A DNA stretch of 64,000 bases, taken from the NCBI GenBank assembly GCA_964539025.1, contig CAZIFA010000002.1, positions 124,001-188,000 on the forward strand, in the 5' to 3' direction. This document shows, piece after piece, positions 58,106 to 64,000 of this stretch; the first letter of the stretch is position 1, and each line of letters starts with the position of its first letter. The position numbers were made by a program, and so were the translations under genes. The notes under the pieces are model-generated. The model searched no databases. It saw nothing but the letters and a program-made list of their open reading frames with translations, and had not been told where the DNA came from. This stretch comes from Micavibrio_A sp964539025. Lineage in GTDB: Bacteria; Pseudomonadota; Alphaproteobacteria; Micavibrionales; Micavibrionaceae.

Positions 58106-59840
58106 CGCGCCCGCGAAGACCCTCGCTCTTTTGCTGCGGCTGATACGGCGACAGCAAAAGTCACGCAAATCCCCGGCATTCGACCCGACCCGCCCGACCG
58201 ATCAGATGAGCGGTCTTACGCTACGCATTCTGGCCGTCAATATCATCGCCATCATGATTTTGGGCCTTGGCATCCTTTATCTTGGCCAATACACGGACTC
58301 GCTGATCGAGGGCGAACTGACCGGGCTTCGCTCAGAGGCACAATTATTCTCGGGAGCCATATCCGAAGGCGCGGTGCGTCCGGTCTATCAGGTCTCGCAG
58401 GTCCCCTTCGAACAACCGCAGCAAATCGAGGCGATCAAGCCTGAGCTCGCGCGCCGCATGGTGCGCCGCTTGGGTGAGATCGGCAAAAGCCGTATCCGGC
58501 TTTACGCCATCGACGGATCGGTTCTGGCGGATTCGCACCAACTCGCCAGCGGCATGGAAGAGGTGGAGATGGAAAACCTCCTGCCCATCCCGCCCAAAGT
58601 GACATTCGATTCATTGTTCACCCAGTCCGCCACGCGCTTTTTGGACCTCATCCCGATGAAGACGCAATTGATGGGTTTCCCCGAAACAGACGTCGCCAAT
58701 ATCTACACCTTCCCGGACACGCAGGCCGCGCTCTCGGGCAGCGTTCAGGCATCCGCTTGGAAGGATAAAAACGGCCGCATCGTGCTCACGGTTGCTGCGC
58801 CCATTCAAAAGGTGAAACAGGTGATGGGCGTCGTGCTTTTGCTGCGCGACGGATCAGAACTGGAACGCGCCATCGCCGAAGTCCGCGTCGATGTGTTCCG
58901 CGTGTTTTTGGGCGCGCTCGGCATTACAGTCATGCTCTCGATTTATCTTTCCGGCCTCATTTCCCGCCCGCTGCAACGCCTTGCTTTTGCTGCGGAGGCC
59001 GTCCGCCAGGGCAAGGGCCGCTACATCGAAATCCCGGACATGTCGCACAGGAATGATGAGATCGGCGATCTTTCCATCGCGCTCCGCGATATGACCTACG
59101 CCCTGTTCACCCGCATGGACACGATCGAACGCTTTGCTGCGGATGTCGCCCATGAAATCAAGAACCCGCTGACCAGCCTTCGCAGCGCCGTCGAAACCGC
59201 TTCCCGCATCACGGATGAGGGGAACCGCAAGAAACTAATGGATATCATCCAGCATGACGTGACCCGGCTTGATCGCCTGATCTCCGATATCTCCAGCGCC
59301 TCGCGTCTGGACGCCGAACTATCACGCGATGAGATGGGCAAGGTCGATATCGCCGCCCTGATGTTCCGCCTGCGCGATGCTTACAAGCAACCCCTCAAAC
59401 GGGCGACGGACGAACATGACGCCGAAGACACCAAAATCGTCCTCGATATGCCCGAAGAAGCCGGTCTGTTCGTCAAGGGCAACACCGACCGCCTCGCCCA
59501 AGTGTTCGGTAACCTACTCTCCAACGCTTTATCATTTTCACCGGCCAGCGGGCAGGTTTTTGTGCGGGTACTTGTGCAAAATGACACGATTGTCGTACAG
59601 GTGGATGACCAAGGCCCCGGCATCCCCGAGAACAAGCTTCAGACGATTTTCGAGCGTTTTTACACCGAACGCCCGCAGCATGAAGGTTACGGCCATCATT
59701 CGGGGCTGGGCCTATCGATTTCCAAGCAGATCGTCGAGGCACATGGCGGCCAGCTCTGGGCCGAAAATCTGCGCCATGACGATGGCACAATCGCGGGCGC
59801 CCGCTTTAACGTCGTCCTAGCCAAGGTGGCCGCAGCATGA
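58077..59840 (+). CDS. chvG: Sensor histidine kinase ChvG
   Basis: From ATG 58077, which overlaps chvI, the protein has 587 residues; MSGLTLRILAVN at 58206 is an alternative start. Two membrane helices (about 47-68 and 281-300) flank a periplasmic sensor; HAMP follows. The H-box is ADVAHEIKNPLTSLRSAVE, the N-box QVFGNLLSNALSFS, G1 VDDQGPGIPENK and G2 GLGLSISKQIVEAHGG. All catalytic boxes are intact. The next gene is rapZ rather than the usual hprK. Confidence 0.92.
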   Translation: MELGTGIRNSAPAKTLALLLRLIRRQQKSRKSPAFDPTRPTDQMSGLTLRILAVNIIAIMILGLGILYLGQYTDSLIEGELTGLRSEAQLFSGAISEGAVRPVYQVSQVPFEQPQQIEAIKPELARRMVRRLGEIGKSRIRLYAIDGSVLADSHQLASGMEEVEMENLLPIPPKVTFDSLFTQSATRFLDLIPMKTQLMGFPETDVANIYTFPDTQAALSGSVQASAWKDKNGRIVLTVAAPIQKVKQVMGVVLLLRDGSELERAIAEVRVDVFRVFLGALGITVMLSIYLSGLISRPLQRLAFAAEAVRQGKGRYIEIPDMSHRNDEIGDLSIALRDMTYALFTRMDTIERFAADVAHEIKNPLTSLRSAVETASRITDEGNRKKLMDIIQHDVTRLDRLISDISSASRLDAELSRDEMGKVDIAALMFRLRDAYKQPLKRATDEHDAEDTKIVLDMPEEAGLFVKGNTDRLAQVFGNLLSNALSFSPASGQVFVRVLVQNDTIVVQVDDQGPGIPENKLQTIFERFYTERPQHEGYGHHSGLGLSISKQIVEAHGGQLWAENLRHDDGTIAGARFNVVLAKVAAA

Positions 59841-60685
59841 AATTGATTAAGACCCCTTTATTGTTCATCACCGGCCTTTCGGGCGCGGGTATGTCCTCGG
59901 CCCTCAAAGTGCTCGAAGATCTGGGCTATGAGGTGTTCGATAACTTCCCCCTCTCCCTGATCGATGGGCTGCTGGGCGAGACGGAGGCCTATACCAAACC
60001 CATCGCCATCGGCATCGACACCCGCACGCGGCATTTCGACCCGCAGGCGATTATAGAACGGGTGAAAAATCTGAACGCGCGGCTGGTCTTTGTGACATGC
60101 GATGAAAACGTGCTGCAAAAACGCTTTACCGAAACCCGCCGCCGCCATCCGCTGGCGGGCGACCGCCCGGTCAGCGCCGGGATTAAAAAGGAGCTATCTT
60201 TGCTCTACCCGCTGCGGGAGATTGCCGACCCTATCATCGATACGACAGACCTTACGATCCACGATCTTCGCCGCATCATGGCCGGGCATTTCGAAGAAAA
60301 TAAGACCAGCCGCCTTATGGTGACCCTGATGTCCTTCGGCTTCAAAAACGGCCTGCCACGCGAAGCCGATATCGTCATGGATGTGCGCTTTTTAAAAAAC
60401 CCGCATTGGGATGTGAAGTTGCGCCCGCTGACGGGCAAAGATCGGGCTGTGTCGAACCATATCGATGGCGATCCTTCGTTCGAGGAATTTTTGCGAAATT
60501 TCAAAAATCTTGTCGGGCCGTTGTTTGAACGGTACGGGCAGGAAGGCAAAAGCTACCTGACCATCGCGTTCGGCTGCACCGGAGGCAAGCACCGCTCGGT
60601 TTATGTTGCGGAAAAAATGGCCGAATGGGTTTCCCAAAAAAACATCACGGCGATGGTGGAGCACCGCGATATCGACCGAGGGTAG
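59837..60685 (+). CDS. rapZ: RNase adapter protein RapZ (YvcJ family)
   Basis: A 282-residue nucleotide-binding protein. Walker A appears as ITGLSGAGMSSALKVLE with Met-Ser in place of the usual Lys-Ser/Thr, so nucleotide binding may be weakened. DNFPLSLIDGLL, the central RFTETRRRHPL and the C-terminal IAFGCTGGKHRSVYVAE are typical. In relatives it guides RNase E to small RNAs or senses metabolites. It overlaps chvG by four bases. Confidence 0.92.
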   Translation: MKLIKTPLLFITGLSGAGMSSALKVLEDLGYEVFDNFPLSLIDGLLGETEAYTKPIAIGIDTRTRHFDPQAIIERVKNLNARLVFVTCDENVLQKRFTETRRRHPLAGDRPVSAGIKKELSLLYPLREIADPIIDTTDLTIHDLRRIMAGHFEENKTSRLMVTLMSFGFKNGLPREADIVMDVRFLKNPHWDVKLRPLTGKDRAVSNHIDGDPSFEEFLRNFKNLVGPLFERYGQEGKSYLTIAFGCTGGKHRSVYVAEKMAEWVSQKNITAMVEHRDIDRG

Positions 60686-60688
60686 AGC

Positions 60689-61285
60689 ATGAAAAAAATA
60701 CTGTTCACGATCCTTATTTGTTTGTTTCTGGCCAGCCCCGTTCAGGCAGAGGTTGAGAAAAGACAAAAAACAATCGTTGAAGACCAAGCCGAAGCAAAAC
60801 TTTTACTAGGAAAGCACCTTTTTACCGACGGTAATTTGGCACGCTACGCGCAAATTTGGGAATATAGGCTTTTCGGAGATGCTTCAATAAAAGATGACAG
60901 AGGCACATACACTTTGCATGCCGCACAGGAGTGCTATCAAAGAATACCGAGATATCCCGAAGATCCTCAAGGCGGCATTACCAAAATTGAGGGAAGGATA
61001 ACCAAAATAACAAACAGAGAATTTTTGTTAAATGGGGAAATTGATGTAGACTATCTCCCCTATACAACGCTCAGTGGCGGCAATCCTTTCAAATGTAACG
61101 TAAAAGGCGATTTTGTTTTTTCCCGTAAGGGACATAAACAGCATTGGCGTCTGCAAAATCCAAAAGGCTGCCTAAAAGAGGCTCTTACCCTTATTGATAT
61201 CTATGTGAAACCTCTTAAGGAAGAAGCACCGCACAAAGGCTGCGTTAAAAAACTTGAAGACCTTTATACATTGCCGTGGCCGTAA
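60689..61285 (+). CDS. Exported protein of unknown function, 198 aa
   Basis: A signal peptide spans about 1-20 (cut after VQA). The mature protein is basic and beta-rich with three Cys (ECYQR, FKCNV, KGCLKE, plus KGCVKK near the end making a fourth). The sequence is AT-richer than rapZ and looks newly acquired. No family recognised. Its stop abuts that of the 61286 gene. Confidence 0.62.
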   Translation: MKKILFTILICLFLASPVQAEVEKRQKTIVEDQAEAKLLLGKHLFTDGNLARYAQIWEYRLFGDASIKDDRGTYTLHAAQECYQRIPRYPEDPQGGITKIEGRITKITNREFLLNGEIDVDYLPYTTLSGGNPFKCNVKGDFVFSRKGHKQHWRLQNPKGCLKEALTLIDIYVKPLKEEAPHKGCVKKLEDLYTLPWP

Positions 61286-62539
61286 TTATTTTTCAAGAAC
61301 AGGATAGTAGATACGACCCATTTCATTCTTACCATTCTTTTCATCCTTAACCCGGATAAGGGACAAGCTTTCAAGAAAAGATTTTGTTTTTCCTCTATCC
61401 GCAGCGATTTTTTTTAACGCTTCATATGTTTTCGATCCTATATCTTGTGGATCAGTTAACTGTTCATCAGGAGGGAAATTTTGATTTATAGCCTTAATTA
61501 TCATTTTTGACCCTTCTTTTCCGGCATTTTTAAAAAGAGTATCTGCAACAGCACCTCCGACCTTATTACCTAAATCGCCTAAAAGCTGAGTTCCATTTTT
61601 TGGGGCATCTGGATTACGGATCTTATAACCCTTAATAGCACTCGCCATTGTATCATCCAGATGTGATTTATAAACATCGACAACATCGTTCATATCGAGG
61701 TCTGTATTCTTCACATTCTGGCCGTGCTTTTTAACAATGTCCGGAAGATTTCCTGCTTTAATATGGTCGCGCAACGTACTCTGCAAAATCCCGGCATATG
61801 CCCCGCTACCTTTATGCGCTGCCATGCCGCCTTCGGCGGCAAAAATATCCCGCATCATGCGCTTTTCAAAAGAATTTAAATCCGCACGACTTTCGACGGT
61901 TTTGTTAAAATCCGTCCACTCCTTTGCGCGACTGCCTTTGAATACTTCCTTCCGATAACTAGGAACCAACGGAATGTTCTCTTCGCTGCTTGCGCGCTCA
62001 CTAGCGGCAAGACTTTCTATGCTTTTCGGCTTTCTCGGCGGAACGGGAATGGTCTCACGCTTCTCCGCCGCCTGTGCCGAGCTGATGATGCTGAATCCCA
62101 AGGGCGAGGGCTCGCGCTCCTCTTCCTCCTGCGGTTCCACGCGGCGGGATTTTGGCCGCAATTCTTCCGGGCGGATCATCCGGCCAGTTGCGTCATACCC
62201 CACCTCGCGGGATTCTTCATTACGAGAGCGTTTTTGGGCTAGCGGCGATGCAAAGCTTGCAGCATTTTCCGCCAGTGCGCTTTGACGTAAGGCAGCTTCC
62301 GTCTCCCCACCGGGCAGAAGATAGCCATCCACCTTAAGGCCCTTGCTTTTCTGAAAGCTGCGGATAGCGGAATCCATATCCGCCGTGATATATCCGTGCG
62401 GTTCAGGCGGTTTGCGAAGATCATAGAGACCCTGATCGCTCAGCCTGCGTTTGACGTTTAATACGTCGTCCGTGTTGTTGTCGCGATTGTTGCCGACCGC
62501 GCCTGTAATAAGCGCGGAGATATCGTCGAAAATGCCCAT
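61286..62539 (-). CDS. Peptidoglycan-binding protein with lysozyme-like C-terminus
   Basis: A 417-residue protein from MGIFDDISALITG, chosen for GAAAGGAAATTG upstream. A PG-binding-1-like domain is at about 25-85 (VLNVKRRLSDQGLYDL, YITADMDSAIRSFQKSKG, VDGYLLPGGETEAAL). A long low-complexity linker follows. The C-terminal domain (from about 225) has FEKRMMRDIFAAEGGMAAHK, reminiscent of the catalytic Glu-Gly-Gly of GH108/TtsA-type muramidases. No signal peptide, so delivery by lysis or a dedicated system is implied. It shares leader layout with the 12888 gene. Confidence 0.65.
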   Translation of the reverse strand: MGIFDDISALITGAVGNNRDNNTDDVLNVKRRLSDQGLYDLRKPPEPHGYITADMDSAIRSFQKSKGLKVDGYLLPGGETEAALRQSALAENAASFASPLAQKRSRNEESREVGYDATGRMIRPEELRPKSRRVEPQEEEEREPSPLGFSIISSAQAAEKRETIPVPPRKPKSIESLAASERASSEENIPLVPSYRKEVFKGSRAKEWTDFNKTVESRADLNSFEKRMMRDIFAAEGGMAAHKGSGAYAGILQSTLRDHIKAGNLPDIVKKHGQNVKNTDLDMNDVVDVYKSHLDDTMASAIKGYKIRNPDAPKNGTQLLGDLGNKVGGAVADTLFKNAGKEGSKMIIKAINQNFPPDEQLTDPQDIGSKTYEALKKIAADRGKTKSFLESLSLIRVKDEKNGKNEMGRIYYPVLEK

Positions 62540-62581
62540 GGCAATTTCCTTTCTAAAATTCTTGAAAATGTGAATGAAAAA

Positions 62582-62611
62582 CAAAAAACACCGACGAGAC
62601 GGACTCGTGGC
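62582..62611 (-). terminator. Terminator-like hairpin in the leader of the 61286 gene
   Basis: On the minus strand CCACGAG pairs with CTCGTCGG (one mismatch) and a TGTTTTTTGTTTTT run follows. It lies between promoter elements near 62622-62653 and the start codon at 62539, like the hairpin at 13262. Confidence 0.5.
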
Positions 62612-62621
62612 GTTTGTGTGG

Positions 62622-62653
62622 ATTATATTCCTATAATTATCCTAAAATGTCAA
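62622..62653 (-). promoter_or_regulatory. Probable promoter of the 61286 gene
   Basis: Minus-strand TTGACA (62648-62653) is followed by TTTTAGGATAATTATAGGAA and TATAAT (62622-62627). The 20-base spacer to TATAAT is long; GAATAT at 17 bases is the alternative -10. The TTTTAGGATA string also occurs in the promoter at 13329. Confidence 0.5.
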
Positions 62654-62670
62654 GACCTTTTCAGGCCTGA

Positions 62671-62811
62671 TTACTTAGGTCCGCCCGGCGGCGTGGGTGC
62701 GTTGCTGCCGACCTGAGTGTCGTATTGTGCACTGCGCGCGAATGCCGGATCGCCGTTTATAGCGGCAAAACCTGCACATACATCTTTGAGGGGAACAGAT
62801 TTAGGTAACAT
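62671..62811 (-). CDS. Small protein of 46 aa
   Basis: A minus-strand frame from ATG 62811 to TAA 62671-62673, starting MLPKSVPLKDVCAGFAAING and ending in a Pro/Gly-rich tail. It overlaps the end of the 62801 gene by 11 bases, suggesting translational coupling. No family recognised. Confidence 0.55.
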   Translation of the reverse strand: MLPKSVPLKDVCAGFAAINGDPAFARSAQYDTQVGSNAPTPPGGPK

Positions 62812-63187
62812 TTTCGTCCTTTTCTATCCGGAACAGAGCGTTCTCGATGGAGACACCTTCTTTTCCAAGATTGTAAAATATGACACGGGCTTTCCCGTCA
62901 TCGTCCTTTTCGGTCACGATTTTATAGAGAACACGGGTGCCTGTTTCATGGCCTAGCTGGACCAGGTTCTTGCGACCATTCAGCAGGGAAATCAGGTTGA
63001 TCACCTTTTTCTCGGCAAAGGCCATATCTTCATGCGCATCCAGAAGCGTGTAATCGCCCACCATCTCGGGTTCGCGGCCCACATCGTCCTGAAGTTTAAG
63101 AATGAGGAAAGCACGGGCGTGCACGGGGCTGCGCTTGTAAGCATAGCGCGGCGCTGACGCCTCGGCGTTGAAGTCGTTTGTTTTCAT
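62801..63187 (-). CDS. Hypothetical protein, 128 aa
   Basis: A soluble protein starting MKTNDFNAEASAPRYAYKRS; a Met eight codons upstream is possible. It is highly charged with an internal repeat-free alpha/beta pattern (RAFLILKLQDDVGREPEM, HEDMAFAEKKVINLISLLNG). No signal peptide. Co-transcribed with the 46-aa gene by overlap. Function unknown. Confidence 0.6.
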   Translation of the reverse strand: MKTNDFNAEASAPRYAYKRSPVHARAFLILKLQDDVGREPEMVGDYTLLDAHEDMAFAEKKVINLISLLNGRKNLVQLGHETGTRVLYKIVTEKDDDGKARVIFYNLGKEGVSIENALFRIEKDENVT

Positions 63188-63290
63188 CGGTCTGTCAATT
63201 GCAGCTTGCATTTATGCCGTTCCAACTTATAAGTCTTAGCGCGTAAATCTTAATTAAGACTGAATTTCTTACCCCTATAGGAGCATATTT

Positions 63291-64000
63291 ATGTCCGTTC
63301 TCGCAAAAACAGTGGAAAATGACTATAAAATCAAGGACATAAGCCTTGCCGAGTGGGGCCGCAAGGAAATCACGATTGCCGAAACCGAAATGCCGGGCCT
63401 GATGGCGCTGCGCGCCGAGTACGGCAAGAGCCAGCCTCTAAAGGGCGCACGCATCGCCGGATGCCTGCACATGACCATCCAGACCGCCGTGCTGATCGAA
63501 ACACTGCAGGCGCTGGGCGCCACCATCCGCTGGTCGTCTTGTAACATCTTCTCGACGCAAGACCATGCCGCCGCCGCTATCGCCGCGAAGGGCACCGCCG
63601 TCTACGCTTGGAAGGGTCAGACGAACGAAGAAGCCGAATGGTGCATCCACCAGACGATCAAGGGCCCGAACGGCTGGACGCCCAACATGATTTTGGATGA
63701 CGGCGGGGATTTGACCGCTATCATGCACAAGGACTATCCGGACCTGATGAAGGACGTAAAAGGTATCTCCGAAGAAACCACCACGGGCGTTCACCGTCTC
63801 TATGAAATGGCCAAGGCCGGCAAGTTGATGGTTCCTGCCATCAACGTCAATGACTCGGTCACCAAATCCAAGTTCGACAACAAATACGGCTGCCGCGAAA
63901 GCCTCGTCGACGGTATCCGCCGTGCCACCGATGTCATGATGGCGGGTAAGGTCGCCGTTGTTGCGGGTTACGGCGATGTGGGCAAAGGTTCTGCCGAATC
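63291..64000 (+). CDS. ahcY: Adenosylhomocysteinase (partial, runs off the window)
   Basis: The first 236 residues of S-adenosylhomocysteine hydrolase, which recycles SAH to homocysteine and adenosine. IAGCLHMTIQTAVLIETL, SSCNIFSTQDHAAAAIA and the Lys/Asp region VNDSVTKSKFDNKYGCRESL are conserved, and the NAD site begins with VVAGYGDVGKGSAES. A GGAG site lies seven bases before the ATG. The gene continues beyond the window. It normally lies near chvI-chvG-hprK-pts genes. Confidence 0.97.
   Translation, partial: MSVLAKTVENDYKIKDISLAEWGRKEITIAETEMPGLMALRAEYGKSQPLKGARIAGCLHMTIQTAVLIETLQALGATIRWSSCNIFSTQDHAAAAIAAKGTAVYAWKGQTNEEAEWCIHQTIKGPNGWTPNMILDDGGDLTAIMHKDYPDLMKDVKGISEETTTGVHRLYEMAKAGKLMVPAINVNDSVTKSKFDNKYGCRESLVDGIRRATDVMMAGKVAVVAGYGDVGKGSAE

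Noticed and set aside
63188..63290. SAM or SAH riboswitch upstream of ahcY
   Set aside because: AGTCTTA and TAAGACT can pair, but the conserved core bases of SAM-II or SAH riboswitches were not recognised.
1..64000. CRISPR array
   Set aside because: No set of regularly spaced identical repeats of 24-40 bases was found; the repeated motifs present are single dispersed palindromes.

Overview
The window is a stretch of alphaproteobacterial chromosome with mid-range base composition, coding densely on both strands. The group assignment rests on marker genes and their order: lptG-lptF divergent from pepA-holC, kdsD-lptC-lptA-lptB-rpoN-hpf-ptsN, DUF1150 beside hsp20, aroA/cmk/rpsA/ihfB, pyrF-trpF-trpB-trpA-accD-folC, chvI-chvG-rapZ and ahcY. 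The lineage below class level is uncertain. The interleaved small genes and lysozyme-like genes would fit a Micavibrio- or Rhodospirillales-like organism, but that is a guess.

Layout. Positions 1-11.5 kb carry envelope and housekeeping genes: LPS export permeases, leucyl aminopeptidase, Pol III chi, membrane cytochrome c, prephenate dehydratase, FtsK, a PfkB-family kinase, LolA and RecR. Positions 11.5-16.2 kb are accessory: a lipoprotein, a T4-type lysozyme-like protein, a small phage-flavoured protein, a membrane/TPR pair and a response regulator with a decayed GGDEF domain. Positions 16.2-18.8 kb hold the first copy of a five-gene cassette built around a tRNA-dependent cyclodipeptide synthase (CDPS), followed by tRNA-Leu(CAG) and a small GIY-YIG gene. 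Positions 19.4-28.1 kb are the RNase D, Kds/Lpt, sigma-54, glutamate racemase and PtsN block. Positions 28.2-36.6 kb hold Hsp20 with a probable ROSE RNA thermometer, CysS, an MBL hydrolase, a lectin-fold-like protein, PyrC and HisI. Positions 36.9-42.6 kb contain a GGDEF-EAL protein, AroA and Cmk. Positions 42.6-45.4 kb carry the second CDPS cassette, lying between cmk and rpsA, which are normally adjacent. Positions 45.6-56.7 kb hold RpsA, IHF-beta, PyrF, the Trp genes with three extra genes interleaved, AccD and FolC. Positions 56.7-64 kb contain two tiny sibling genes, ChvI/ChvG, RapZ, a peptidoglycan-binding/lysozyme-like protein and the start of AhcY.

The most notable system is the duplicated CDPS cassette. 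Each copy has two small genes on the minus strand and, divergently, an XRE-type regulator, a CDPS of the XYP type with all catalytic positions intact, and a second XRE-type regulator. The four regulators share a C-terminal domain marked by an Ala-Asp-Asp motif. No cyclodipeptide-tailoring enzyme is nearby, so the simplest reading is that the cyclodipeptide is a signal sensed by the flanking regulators. This is an inference.

The chromosome is also sprinkled with at least three families of imperfect palindromes: GTCATCC...GGATGAC, CACGAAG/CTTCGTG and CCCTCTCCC...GGGAGAGGG. One CACAAAG-type element sits inside a GTCATT-type element, and a GC-rich palindrome forms part of the lptA reading frame.
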